This document shows, one piece after another, positions 45,802 to 56,581 of a DNA stretch of 64,000 nt. Made by a program: the position numbers and the translations under genes. The stretch is from positions 2,531,628 through 2,595,627 of the forward strand of contig JAESIW010000207.1 of assembly GCA_016802295.1 (NCBI GenBank), in the 5' to 3' direction. Source of the stretch: Brachionus rotundiformis. Taxonomy: Eukaryota > Rotifera > Eurotatoria > Ploima > Brachionidae. Position 1 is the first letter of the stretch. Every line of letters starts with the position of its first letter. The notes beneath the pieces are model-generated. The model made no database searches. It was not told the DNA's origin and saw nothing but the letters and a program-made list of their open reading frames with translations.

Positions 45802-45957
45802 GATTTTTTTCTAATTTTTCAAAAAATTGATTAAACATTAAGCTTTATTAAAATTTTTTTTTAGAAAATAAACAACACTTTTCTCCTAAATAAAATTAAT
45901 TAATTAGAATATAATTTAATAGGCTATTATCTATTAATTTTGCTAGTTTAATATTGA

Positions 45958-46551
45958 CTAATTAGTCTTTTTTTTCTCAAAAATATCAAGACCACGTAAT
46001 AAAGTCATCATATCGACACCAATTGACGGATCTACTTCAATAGCTGTTAATTCCAATTTACTTGTGTGCTTTATGTTCTGGATTTCGTCATCAAAAAAAA
46101 GAATATCTTCATATTTTGTGAAATTTAGTTCTTCAAGAATTTTTTTCATATGAATAGTCTTTGTAGTTGGATATATTTGAAATGAGCTGAAATACTTGGT
46201 CCAACCTAATCTTTCAATAGTTTCCAAAGCCAAATCTCGTGTGGTACTTCTACTTGCTATTGCTAAAAATTCATTCTTCGATTCATTAAGGCAATGATTT
46301 TTAAGGGTGTATAAAATTTTGTTCACATCCTTAAACCCATTCATTTGTAGACCTGTTGAATCAATAACCTTAATTGCTCCAAAAGTTGTTTTCTGATTTG
46401 TTCGCTTTATGGGTGGCGTGGCATGGCAATCTACATAGTATGGCCATAATGTATAGTCCAAATCAAACACTATTATTTTAGGTCTTTTTTTCATTGATTT
46501 CCAATGCTGTATTAAATTTTGATCGATCAATTCTTCATTTTGTTGAGACAT
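45958..46551 (-). CDS. MDP1: magnesium-dependent phosphatase 1, copy B
   Basis: 197-aa paralog of the gene at 44953-45558, intronless and on the same strand. Motif I VFDLDYTLWPYYVDCHATPP follows the human MDP1 pattern closely. AIASRSTTRDLALETIERLG and ILFFDDEIQNIKHTSKLEL supply the remaining HAD motifs. It ends with GVDMMTLLRGLDIFEK, like human GMNLQTLSQGLETF. Two identical, oppositely oriented tRNA-Pro genes flank it. As the more conserved copy it is the likelier keeper of the ancestral role. Confidence 0.93.
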   Translation of the reverse strand: MSQQNEELIDQNLIQHWKSMKKRPKIIVFDLDYTLWPYYVDCHATPPIKRTNQKTTFGAIKVIDSTGLQMNGFKDVNKILYTLKNHCLNESKNEFLAIASRSTTRDLALETIERLGWTKYFSSFQIYPTTKTIHMKKILEELNFTKYEDILFFDDEIQNIKHTSKLELTAIEVDPSIGVDMMTLLRGLDIFEKKKTN

Positions 46552-46752
46552 TTTTGTGAAGCAGCAAAAAAAAATATTTATATTTTTCTAAATCTTACAG
46601 AAATAATAATTTTAGCTTTATTAAAAACATTACTAATTTATTCCTATTTCAAAATTATAAAATTATTATTAGTTACGTTTCAACATTTGTCATCATATTT
46701 GGTGATGTAATTTTGTTAATTATATTATCAATTTTATAGTGAAGAAAAAATC

Positions 46753-46824
46753 GGGGCTGACCGGGAATCGAACCCGGAGCCTCTCGCACCCGAAGCGAGA
46801 ATCATACCACTAGACCATCAGCCC
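46753..46824 (-). tRNA. tRNA-Pro(CGG), second copy
   Basis: Reverse-complement sequence identical over all 72 nt to the tRNA at 45730-45801: same acceptor, CGG anticodon and T arm. A T-rich terminator (GATTTTTTC) follows on the minus strand. Confidence 0.97.
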
Positions 46825-47330
46825 ATCATTTGAAAACAACTGATTAAAAAGATTAAAAAATTTCTATTATATTAGAATTAAAATGATTTGGTCAAAATCA
46901 ATTAATAGATATATCATTAATTACATATTTTTTTATTTTAAAAAATCTCCTTGAAAAAAAAAACATTTTTACATTAAAATTTTTTTTTGGCAAATCATAA
47001 TTCTCTTTTTCTTAAAGTAATTGATTTCCATTTTTTAAATTATTTTTTTTGATTACAACCGGTGCATTGCATTTATTCAATTTTATTGAAATATAATTAG
47101 TTTTAAAAAAATCAAAAAGTATTTCTGGTGTAAAAAAGAACACAATTATCTGATAATAATTGTACCACTTTGTGATGTTTAATCATCATATCAAAATATT
47201 GATTTTTATTTTTTAATAAAAATCAAAAATAAAATATTCTTAAAATTTTTTTTTTATTTTTTTAATAAAATTTTTATTTAAACTAACATGTTGAATAAAG
47301 AGAAGATATTTTACACAAATGATGAAAAAT
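46825..47330. other. intergenic, nothing recognised
   Basis: AT-rich DNA between the second tRNA-Pro and the FRG1 stop. A short open frame starting at 47288 overlaps FRG1 antisense and is a shadow. Confidence 0.6.
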
Positions 47331-48131
47331 TTATTTACAGTAACGATCAGATTTCATTTTTTCTCTTCGATCAAGTAGTTTTTCATGCAATATGCCACTT
47401 TCTTTGGCAATTGATAGCTCTTTTGTGTCATCTTTGTTTAATTTTATCTTTTTATCTTGAAATTTTTGAAATTTTTTCACATAGTTCAATTCAACATTTC
47501 TCAAATCATCCACTTGCTCTTCTTCTGGTAAATTTTTTTTTGACAAATTTGATTCGCGTTTATTCATAGATCTAATGACAAGTTCACAATCTGTTTTTTC
47601 GACTCTATGTGCCACAATGTCACCATCACTATTTACACAGACATATTTGTCGTTTGAAGCTTTAAGGAATAATTTTCTACCATCATAGTCGTATTCTATT
47701 TCAACTTTAAAATATTCTTTGGGCGAAATTGCCTCAGATCTTCCAATCACAAGACCATGAGAGTTTATTGTCAAATATTTTCCATAAACCGACTTTAAAG
47801 CTATGTGGCATTCATCTACTTTTATTGCAGTTAGAATTTCGTTTGAGTCAGGAGAATCTCCAGCTTCATGGGGAGCTCCAATTACAAAAAGACCATTTTC
47901 TAGACCATGCATGTACATAAATTCCTTAAACTCAATAAAAACTGAACCAATTATCTGGTCAAAATTTTCGACAACCCAGGCACCACCATGTGCTTTTTCA
48001 TCTGCCTTTTGAAAATCAGACAATGAATCTGATTTTCTTTTTTTGCTTTTTTTAGATTTGCTTTTAGATGAACTTGATTCACCTTTAAGCTTAAGCTTGC
48101 CAATTTTAACTCCAGAAAATCCGTCACTCAT
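47331..48131 (-). CDS. FRG1: FRG1 family nuclear protein
   Basis: Nucleolar and spliceosome-associated, actin-bundling protein with a beta-trefoil (fascin-like) core. Intronless, 266 aa (human 258). A Lys/Ser-rich N-terminal NLS (SKSKSKKSKKRKSD) precedes the trefoil: GLFVIGAPHEAGD, IALKSVYGKYLTINSHGLV, GRSEAISPKEYF. The C-terminus carries NYVKKFQKFQDKKIKLNKDD and LHEKLLDRREKMKSDRYCK, almost as in human. Two perfect palindromes lie about 180-220 bp upstream of its start. Confidence 0.96.
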   Translation of the reverse strand: MSDGFSGVKIGKLKLKGESSSSKSKSKKSKKRKSDSLSDFQKADEKAHGGAWVVENFDQIIGSVFIEFKEFMYMHGLENGLFVIGAPHEAGDSPDSNEILTAIKVDECHIALKSVYGKYLTINSHGLVIGRSEAISPKEYFKVEIEYDYDGRKLFLKASNDKYVCVNSDGDIVAHRVEKTDCELVIRSMNKRESNLSKKNLPEEEQVDDLRNVELNYVKKFQKFQDKKIKLNKDDTKELSIAKESGILHEKLLDRREKMKSDRYCK

Positions 48132-48313
48132 TCTTGAGAAAATTTAGAATTAAAAAAATAATTTCTTATTTATAATAAAAAAATATATGAACTATGTATG
48201 CATAATCGGTATTACTTAATTTAAAATTTAACTATTAAACAAAATTTTGTCTTACAAAATGCTTAATTTTGATAATTTTGATAAGGTTTATGAATTAAAA
48301 GCAGTTCAATCTT

Positions 48314-48349
48314 AGCAACTAGTTGCTGCCTTTGATACAGCTGTATCAA
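48314..48349. promoter_or_regulatory. two adjacent perfect palindromes upstream of FRG1
   Basis: AGCAACTAGTTGCT (48314-48327) and TTGATACAGCTGTATCAA (48332-48349) are each perfectly self-complementary and lie 4 bp apart. The second contains the E-box CAGCTG. Their place in the FRG1 upstream region suggests dimeric transcription-factor sites; this is inference. Confidence 0.4.
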
Positions 48350-48563
48350 TTGGTTTAATCAAAATTTACTGATTTTAAAAATAAAATTATCAAAAAACTA
48401 CATTACTAAGAAAATAAAAACTATTAATTAAATTTAAATTTCATTAAAAATTTTACTGTAATTTAGAATTAAAAAAAAAAACTTGCTAAAATTTAATCAA
48501 AGATTTATATTTTGATTTTTTAAATTTTTTTTTAATATTCTAAAAAATCTAGATTTTTAATCG

Positions 48564-49763
48564 TTAAATTTCATTTATATTCTTTATAACCAAATTCGGT
48601 ATTTCAGATTCATCAATTATTAAAACATATTCTGGTGGTGTTTCATAAAAATTCTTAATAACTTTTACTTTTGTGTTTAGTTTGTATAAGGCAACCTGAA
48701 ATCTTAGTAACCAAATAGAATGAACTTGAAAAGATATAATTCGTTTAATTTGATTATATTCTGAATCAGATGTTTCTCCGCTAGATAATTCTCCTTTTTT
48801 CCTTACAACAGATTGGCAAATTAAGTTACCATCATTTGCAATTGTCAATTCAAATTTACCATGCTTGCTCACTATTTTATCACCCTTTAGCATGTAATCT
48901 CCGACTGTCAAGTAACTTGGATATTTGATAAAATCTAATAGACTTTTTGGCAAAAATATGTTTTGCTTTTCATTAATTTTTTCAATCGTTTCATTTGAAT
49001 GATTCAATAAGTTTCGTATTTGCCAACGACAAAGATTTTTGAGTCGTGATGGTGATGGCTTCATACACAGGATATCATATGTTACATAAGCAAGTTCAAG
49101 TCCATTAAATGGAACGTACATAAGTTGATGACCAGTATGCACTTTGCCAAACAATATAGGAACTATTGATGAATTTTCATAAGTTCTCCAACCATTATTG
49201 TAAATAGATGGATTTCCTGATTCAAAACTAGTTCTTCCGATATAAAAATATTCACTTGTTTGACGGTCAATGCATCCTCTAAGAGCATAAAAAGGAATGT
49301 TGGCTTTTCTTGTGGTAACCCATTGAATTGATTTTGGATCTTCAATTGATAGGACAAGAAAATTTTTATTTATCTGAATAGAATTCGTTCCATGAGAGAC
49401 ATTGAGCTGCCATTCTTTGGTGATTGAGTTTTTAAGAACCGTACCTATTATTTCTAAATTAAAATTATGATCCTGTTGAGAATTTTCTAATGGAACATCT
49501 TGATCATGATAATAAAGATTTGAATTATATTGATTGAAGCGTACACCTTCGTCTAAATTATGTTGGATAGTTTTTCCAATGTAAAATTTTTCACTTTTAT
49601 TAAAATTATTATCTATATTCGGAAATACTTGATTTCCTTTATTCAAGTAATCAATAAACTTGTCTTTGGTCAACCATTTTATTTTTTTAAAATCAATATT
49701 GTGATTTATTTCTTGAATACTTGGCGCTTCTGTGTATTCCATTATGAAATTAAAAAATTCCAA
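48564..49763 (-). CDS. DM9-repeat protein with a C-terminal B-lectin-like segment
   Basis: Intronless 399-aa protein without signal peptide; a second Met at residue 8 is an alternative start. The middle matches the DM9/DUF3421 repeat, a mannose-binding pathogen-recognition fold: FYALRGCIDRQTSEYFYIGR, then VPILFGKVHTGHQLMYVPFN and GLELAYVTYDILC. An earlier FYIGKTIQHN (about residue 60) looks like a degenerate first repeat. After about residue 290, YLTVGDYMLKGDKIVSKHGK and FELTIANDGNLICQ follow the bulb-type (GNA-related) lectin pattern of G..L..G..I.S..G.F.L....DGNL. A cytosolic carbohydrate sensor is plausible. The DM9 call is good; the B-lectin call is moderate. Confidence 0.7.
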   Translation of the reverse strand: MEFFNFIMEYTEAPSIQEINHNIDFKKIKWLTKDKFIDYLNKGNQVFPNIDNNFNKSEKFYIGKTIQHNLDEGVRFNQYNSNLYYHDQDVPLENSQQDHNFNLEIIGTVLKNSITKEWQLNVSHGTNSIQINKNFLVLSIEDPKSIQWVTTRKANIPFYALRGCIDRQTSEYFYIGRTSFESGNPSIYNNGWRTYENSSIVPILFGKVHTGHQLMYVPFNGLELAYVTYDILCMKPSPSRLKNLCRWQIRNLLNHSNETIEKINEKQNIFLPKSLLDFIKYPSYLTVGDYMLKGDKIVSKHGKFELTIANDGNLICQSVVRKKGELSSGETSDSEYNQIKRIISFQVHSIWLLRFQVALYKLNTKVKVIKNFYETPPEYVLIIDESEIPNLVIKNINEI

Positions 49764-50747
49764 AAGCCAAAAAAATAATTATTAATCATCAAAACTTAAA
49801 AATACCTAACAATTTTCTATTTCTAAACAAGCTAAATTATGAATATTTTTCTATTTATAATTTTGAATAATTTTTTAATAATAAATTAAAGATTTGTAAA
49901 AAAAATCCTTTTTTAATAATTTTATTAAAATTAAGCTAAGAATAAAGTTTTTAATCTTTTTTAAAAGATAAATCAAAAATTAAAATTATGAAAAGTTGAT
50001 CTTTAAAAGCTCATTACTCAATTTTAAGCTTAACAGTTTCAAATACATTTTTTTAAAAATTAAAACTTGCTTTTCTTATTATTCATTGATGAGTTTATCA
50101 GTTAGAATAAAAATTAATAAACATATTTTTTAACTTTCGAATAAGGTTAAGTATATGAAATAGATTTATATTGTTATTTAAATTTTATATAACTGTATCA
50201 AACAATTAATTATACAATTAAGGTTTATTTTTGTTTTTAGTTAAATGTTGATTGAAATATTTGAATATATCGTATAAAGTATTATATTAATACAGTTGTA
50301 AAATCTGAATTGATATATTAAAAGTAATTAAAATTGTCTTACCAATAACAATAACACTTAAAATTAATTAAAACAAAACATCAAGATAATAGATAAGATA
50401 ACTTGATAGGTTATTGATTTTCACTATCATAGATCATAGTAACATATTTAGAAAATAATTTTTGATTTTTTTTTAAATTTAAATTACTTAAATTTGAGTA
50501 TAGGTTAACTAATTTATCAAGTTCATTATATGTTGAATAAATGCCATTAAAAATTTATAACACGTCGATTCAAAATGTAAAGGCGAATAGAAAATGGATA
50601 TCGACAGATGTTTTTTAGAATAGCATATGTATTTATTTTGCACACGAGACTAATTTAAGGTTTATCAATTTTTTTTCTAAAATGAGTATCAATTTAAATT
50701 TAAATTGTGGTTATTTTGAATTGTTTTAAAACATTATTCAATTTAAA
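49764..50747. other. divergent promoter region, DM9 protein and PGRP
   Basis: 984 bp of AT-rich sequence between two divergent starts. No gene, RNA or repeat recognised. Both neighbours belong to innate-recognition families, so a shared immune-responsive promoter could be tested for. Confidence 0.5.
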
Positions 50748-51358
50748 ATGATCAATTTAACATTTTTAATAATTGCTTTAACAGTTTCATCGACCAAAGC
50801 TGGTAAGCTCACAGATGGTTTTTTTCCTATTTTGAAAGAATAATATATTTATTTTTAAAAGCTTGTCCTAACATTGTTAGTAGAGCTGAGTGGGGTGCAA
50901 GAGCTCCAACTGGAAGCTCTGCTATGGCAAATCCTGTGCCTTATGTAGTCATTCATCATGGTGCATCTGGTGCTTGTACTACCAAAGCTTCATGTATTAA
51001 TATGGTCAAGAGTTATCAAAATTATCACATGGACTCTAATGGATGGGCTGATATTGGCTATTCATTTATCGTTGGTGAGGATGGAAATGTTTATGAAGGC
51101 AGAGGATGGAGCAGAGTAGGAGCTCATGCACCTGGATACAATAGTAATTCAATTGGTATTTGTGTTATAGGTGATTTTACATCAAGATTGCCCAACTCAT
51201 TGGCAATAAATGCTGTGAAAAATTTGATTCAGTGTGGTGTTAATTTGGGAAAAATACGATCAACATATTCGCTAAGAGGTCATCGTGATTCATCATCAAC
51301 CGCTTGCCCAGGAAATACTTTATACACTGAAATTCGAAAATGGCCTCAATATGGCTAA
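50748..51358 (+). CDS. secreted peptidoglycan recognition protein (amidase type)
   Basis: Short PGRP (183 aa) of the N-acetylmuramoyl-L-alanine amidase fold, which binds or cleaves bacterial peptidoglycan outside the cell. Exon 1 (50748-50802) encodes a signal peptide MINLTFLIIALTVSSTKA; exon 2 is 50862-51358. Domain blocks: IVSRAEWGARAP, VVIHHGASGACTTKASCI, WADIGYSFIVGEDG, VYEGRGWSRVGAHAPGYN. The zinc ligands are all kept: His in IHHG, His in RGHRD and Cys in TACPG, with the catalytic Tyr in GYSF. A working amidase is therefore predicted rather than a pure recognition protein. Confidence 0.95.
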
Positions 51359-51646
51359 TTTTTGTTCGTCATGGAATGAAATTTTTTTAATTAAAATCAA
51401 ACAATTAAAGTTTAAATAAACTGTAAATTCAATTCAATTCAATTTTTTTTTTCAAATTTTTTAATCAGTTTGTTAAGAATATTTTGTCATTTCTAATTGC
51501 TTAAGTTTATAAATACAACAAAAAAATTAAAAATTCAAGACACTTGCAAAAAAATAAATTATTTGTTGAAAAAAAAGTAAAAGTTACAACAAAATACTTT
51601 TTTTTTATTTTATTAATAAAATAAATTGAACAAAATTTGATTTTAA

Positions 51647-54450
51647 ATGAACAAGGAGACAATTGTTAAGGAAAATTTATCTAAATGGGACGAACTATGT
51701 CCTTTGAATGAGGAACAATTAAAGAGTATCATCTTGTTGTCTCAGTTGAATCAATTTCAATTAGATGTTGAACAAACAGATGATAATTTTGATTCCAAAA
51801 CAAATAATTCATCCGATGAGACAAAAGATACTGAAAATTTGATTCATCAAGAGATCAATGAACTTTTGTATAATTTTGATTTGAATGATATTGAAGACGC
51901 TCGAATTGAGAAATATGTCAACAATTTGAGTAAAAATTCCAAAAAATGTTCAATGGTTAGCGAATCGTTGGAAAAAGCTTTAAGTCATTTGAATACACTT
52001 ACAGATAATTATTCCAAAGTATCGGAGAAAACAAAATCACTTCATGTAGCTTGTGAACAACTTTTAAACGATCAAGTATTCATTTTTATTTTTAGTTTAA
52101 TAAACTATATAAACTATATTCTACATTTTGAATAATTAACTAAATTAGACAAAGCTATCCAATGCCTCTTATCTACTAAATAGTCGTTTGTCCTATTTCA
52201 CTGACATGGAAGTCTTTATCCAAGTACATTCCTACATTTAAGTTTGCAAAAAATAAAGAAATTTTAATGCTTTTTTTTCTATTTTTTATCAAATTAATTA
52301 GAAATTAAATTCGCCAATAATAGAAAATAATTGCGAATACATAATTCCAATGTTGACACGAATTGACGAGTCTTTGGCCTATTTAGAAGCAAATGTTAGT
52401 TGTAAATAATTTATTGATTATTTTTATTAATTTCTATTTTAATTGATTAAAATTTTCAAATAAATTAAGAGTAAATTATTTATCAATTAAGATGAATCAC
52501 AAAGAGAGCGCTAGTTATCTTCAAATAGTATTACAGGTGTTGAGAAAAGCATTGAGTATTATTAAAAGCTACACAATTAATTCATTGACCAATGTAACAA
52601 ATCAAATAGTTCAGTCTATTCAAGAATCACCTGATTCAATTATTAAATTTTCAGCCGACAATGCCTATACAATGTTCTATAGTCGATTTAGAATTAATTC
52701 AAGTCGTGTCAAAACTCTTATGGAACAATTGGAGCACAGAGTGGAACTAAATGGTCAAGCGGACTATGAACAAGCGTTGGCTGATTGTCATCGATGCTAT
52801 GTGCAGCAAAGAAAACTTTTCATTTATCAATCTGTTTCGAATGCCATAGATGAATTGGCAAATAAATACCAACGTGACACTAGTTCATTGGTTCGAAGTA
52901 GCTGTTCGTTTATGATTCATTTATGCAATGACGAAATTCAATTGTACAAGAATTTTTTCAATAGAACTAGCCTCACATTCGAGTAAGAAATTTTGTTTAA
53001 GTTAATTAAAAAACTAGAATTAATTAAAAATATTATTTGAAGAAAATTTCTTGAAGATTTGTGCTTGATTTTGTACGACCGTCTTCGGCCTATTGTAATA
53101 CACATTGTTCATATTGAAACTTTGGCCGAATTGTGCAGTATACTAAAGACTGAAATCCTAATGGACAATATAAAGACAAAGAGTGAAAATTTGTCTGCTT
53201 TTGAAGGAGTTTGCTCTCAATTACTCGAAGATGTTCAAGAGCGTTTAGTATACAGAACACACATTTACATACGAGAGGAAATACTAAACTACAATTGTTC
53301 GCCTGGTGACATTTCCTATCCAGAAAAGTTGGTTATAATGCAACAAATTGGCGAAAAACTAAAAGCTAATCAATCGACAAGCGAGTCAGATAGCTCTTTG
53401 TCTGATGCGAAATTGAATCGCTTAAGTGCACAAGATCAATATGGCATGTGGTATCCAACATTGCGCAGAACGCTCATTTGTCTATCTAAATTGTTCAGAT
53501 GCTTGGATGTAATAGCTTTAAATTTATCTATTTTTTTATCTATATATTTATTATTTATTTATTTAATTATTTATTTTTGTTTTAAAATAGACTCTATTGA
53601 TTAATTTTTTTTAAGAAAAAAATTTTCCAAGGTCTAGCTCAAGAAACATTGACCATGTGCATTCACTCGTTGCAAAAAGCAGCCGAACTAATTGGTAAAA
53701 ATAAGACCAATGTTGACAGTGAACTATTTTTAATCAAACATCTGCTCATTCTCCGCGAGCAAATATCTCCATTTAGCAATGAATTTAGTGTGGCCGAAGT
53801 TCAACTCGATTTTAGCAAGATAAGAGATGCGGCCTTTTCATTAATGCACAAAAAGAACAACTTTTTCCGATTGAATAGAGACAACGCATTTTTGGATTTT
53901 TTACTCAGTGTAAAGATTTATTTTTTTAAATTTAATTTTGTTTTTTAAAATTTTTATTTTAATTTTTTTTCCTATTTGATAGGGAACTTTGGAAGCTAAA
54001 GTAAACATGGTCGATTCTAAACGAGAAGTGGACAATCATTTGAAAAAAACATGCGAATTGTTCATACAAAGTGTTTCGGATGATTTGTTTGGCTCAATTA
54101 GACAATTGATGATTAAAATTCAAGCTGTTTTAAGCATGAACACGGATCCAAATGCTCCCAAAGTAAATCTAAGTCAACAGCCGTTTGCAATGCCAGAAAA
54201 ACTTCAGGATATCATTGCCGAAAATTACAAGCATATAAAAAAAAAACTGCCTGACATTGATCAAAAAATGTCACTCTACTTGTCAAATGCAGAAATTGAA
54301 CAGATTATTTTAAAACGAGTCAAAAGTGCCTTGCAACAACTTTACATGGAAATGTCACAAATAATAAAATCAAACTATACCGATCAAGAACAACTTATAA
54401 TTGCTTGTCCAACACCAGAGCAAATTAGTCTTTGGATGACAATAGTTTAA
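51647..54450 (+). CDS. COG3: conserved oligomeric Golgi complex subunit 3
   Basis: Lobe A subunit of the COG tethering complex for retrograde traffic within the Golgi. Seven exons join in frame: 51647-52075, 52149-52223, 52302-52394, 52492-52982, 53043-53508, 53616-53909 and 53983-54450 (771 aa; human 828). Blocks shared with human COG3: SLHVACEQLL, DNAYTMFYSRFR, IHIVHIETLAELCSILK, LEDVQERLVYRTHIYI, MWYPTLRRTLICLSKL, FQGLAQETL, SELFLIKHLLILREQISPF and MSLYLSNAEIEQIILK. It ends at ACPTPEQISLWMTIV like human ACPSMEQLSLLL. Exon 4 begins with an ATG codon by chance and is internal. Confidence 0.95.
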
Positions 54451-54708
54451 AATTTTTGTATTCTTAAAACCCTAGACTTAACTTAATAATCAATTAAAAT
54501 AGATAATTTAATAGTACACAGAATAACATTTTTTTGTTGTCCAATTTTATATTTCTTATTTAATTTTTTTTTACAATTTAAATATGCTTTATTTTATTTT
54601 TTCGTTCAGGTACAAGTTAAAATGTACACCAAATAGTGAAATTTAAAATTAATTTTAATTAATTTTATGTCTATTTTTTAAATTAAATTTAAAATAAATG
54701 CTAGAAAA

Positions 54709-55851
54709 ATGTTACCAAAGAGTATCATAAAGAAAATAAGCACAATTAAATATTTGAGTCAAATTCGAATGATGAGCAATCAAATCTCAAACGAAGTTCT
54801 CTTTGATCGAATAAATCAAGTAGCTTTGATTACTTTGAATCGACCAAAACAACTCAATTCACTTAATATCTCAATGGTCAAACAAATGCATGCCTATTTG
54901 GAAGAGGTACAAAATGATCAATCGATAAAAGCTGTTGTTGTCAAAGGTGCTGGCGAGAATGCGTTTTGCGCTGGCGGAGACGTAAAAACAATTCGCGAGC
55001 TTTGTATTAAAGGTGATCAAGATAAAGCTATGGAATTTTTTACCGAGGAATATAAGCTTGATTTCAAGATAGCTAATTTAAAAAAGCCATATTTAGCTCT
55101 AATAAATGGGGTTACAATGGGTGGCGGCGTTGGTCTAAGTGTTCATGGTCGTTACCGAATTGCAACTGAAAAAACTATGTTTGCAATGCCTGAAACAGCA
55201 ATTGGATTCATACCTGACGTTGGTGGTTCATACTTTTTGCCAAGATTAAAAGCAAATATAGGTCTGTATTTGGCCTTAACTGGAAATCGTTTGAGAGCTC
55301 AAGACGTAAAGCGAACCGGAATAGCCACTCATTTTGTTCAATCGTCGAATTTGACTCATTTGGAACAAAAAATTTTCCAAACTAATGATCTTTCGTATCA
55401 AAATATTGACAAAATTCTCGAGGAGTTTTGTGAAAACGTTCAAGGAGAATATGATTCAGCAAAAATTTCACAAATTTTTCAATTAGACAAAACAATCGAA
55501 GATATTATAAATGAACTTGAACTGGATGGTTCTGAATGGTCAATCCAACAATTGAAACTATTAACCAAAATGAGTCCAACTTCTCTTAAAATTACAATAA
55601 AACAAATGCAGCTTGGTAAACAAATGGATTTAAAACAAGCTTTCGAATTAGAACATCAACTTTGTCAAAGATTTACGTCATTCAATAGTGATTTTCTCGA
55701 AGGAGTTCGATGTGTTTTGGTAGATAAAGGTGATAAGCCAAAATGGAATCCATTTTCAATTAAAGAAATCGATCAAAAAACAATTAATTGGTACTTTGAC
55801 CCATTACCATCCGATAAAAGTTTAAATCTTTCAAGTAGTTCAAAAATTTAA
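54709..55851 (+). CDS. HIBCH: 3-hydroxyisobutyryl-CoA hydrolase, mitochondrial
   Basis: Crotonase-fold hydrolase of valine catabolism that releases 3-hydroxyisobutyrate from its CoA ester in the mitochondrial matrix. Intronless, 380 aa (human 386). Residues 1-22 are basic and Ser/Ile-rich, fitting a transit peptide. The CoA-binding and oxyanion motifs are FCAGGDVKTIRE and VTMGGGVGLSVHGRYRIATE. The catalytic Glu is residue 162 in MPETAIG and the Asp residue 170 in PDVGGSYFLPRL. SPTSLKITIKQM and FLEGVRCVLVDKGDKPKW are the usual C-terminal blocks. Confidence 0.96.
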   Translation: MLPKSIIKKISTIKYLSQIRMMSNQISNEVLFDRINQVALITLNRPKQLNSLNISMVKQMHAYLEEVQNDQSIKAVVVKGAGENAFCAGGDVKTIRELCIKGDQDKAMEFFTEEYKLDFKIANLKKPYLALINGVTMGGGVGLSVHGRYRIATEKTMFAMPETAIGFIPDVGGSYFLPRLKANIGLYLALTGNRLRAQDVKRTGIATHFVQSSNLTHLEQKIFQTNDLSYQNIDKILEEFCENVQGEYDSAKISQIFQLDKTIEDIINELELDGSEWSIQQLKLLTKMSPTSLKITIKQMQLGKQMDLKQAFELEHQLCQRFTSFNSDFLEGVRCVLVDKGDKPKWNPFSIKEIDQKTINWYFDPLPSDKSLNLSSSSKI

Positions 55852-55973
55852 AATCATTTTAAAGTTTATTTACTCAACAAATCAATTAAAAATAATAAAA
55901 ACACAAAAAATGATTGATGATAGATTTTATTTATTTTTTTTAATTTTTATCTAATTTATTTAGTGTTGGGTGC

Positions 55974-56345
55974 GGTCAGACCAACCTGGTTCATTTAGCG
56001 GACCGTTTTAAACGGTCAATTAGAAGGTCAGCTAGGCGGTCTAATTTTCAGACCGTATAAAAAACCGGTCAAATTTTAGGACCGTTTAATTTACAAATCA
56101 AAATGCGGATAAATTTCTGGAAGAATATCATTTAGTCTTCCAGCCGCTCAACTTGGCGATCAAAATTATGGCCCTAAAAAGACTGCCTTACAAAAATGAG
56201 TTAATAAAATAGAAAAAAATTTAATTTTTCAATTTTTATTTAATTTTAAATATATTAATTCTAGATCGTTTATTTGGGCGATTCAAAAATTAGACCCCCA
56301 AGCTAAGCGGCCAAATGACCGACCGCCAAATAACTAACCTTATTT
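55974..56345. repeat. G+C-richer block of GCGGTC/GACCGC motifs, possible hAT remnant
   Basis: Starts TAGTGTTGGGTGCGGTC, which resembles the tip of hAT-type terminal repeats. Inside are many copies of GGACCG, CGGTC and GCGG, including GACCGTTTTAAACGGTC (a near-perfect 17-bp palindrome, from about 56020). The far side has gcggccaaatgaccgaccgcc. I could not find a matching inverted terminus or target duplication, so the class is uncertain. Confidence 0.4.
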
Positions 56346-56500
56346 AATTGTAAATTTAAAAATTTGATTTTTTTCTTTTTTAAATAAATCCAGCTCTAAA
56401 ACATTCATCTAACAAACATTCAAAAGAATTTATAAGCTATAGTTTTATAAGCCAAAGATTTTTACTATCAATAAAAGTCATATTTAATTTCTTTCTTATA

Positions 56501-56560
56501 AGTTGTTTAATTTGAAAAAAATTTTGTAAAAAGGTTAAATTAAGAAAATATTGTTTAAAA
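56501..56560 (+). repeat. dispersed repeat, copy 1
   Basis: About 60 bp starting AGTTGTTTAATTTG and running through AAGGTTAAAT and AAGAAAATATT is nearly identical to 61345-61400. The element at 56582-57142 is inserted just beyond this copy. Confidence 0.7.
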
Positions 56561-56581
56561 AATTGAATAATTATTATTTTT

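Noticed and set aside
48314..48327. AGCAACTAGTTGCT as a second X-box
   Set aside because: The half sites are everted relative to the RFX consensus; kept only as a palindrome.
52492..52494. ATG as the start of a separate gene
   Set aside because: It directly follows a splice acceptor and the protein continues COG3 homology; it is an internal exon.
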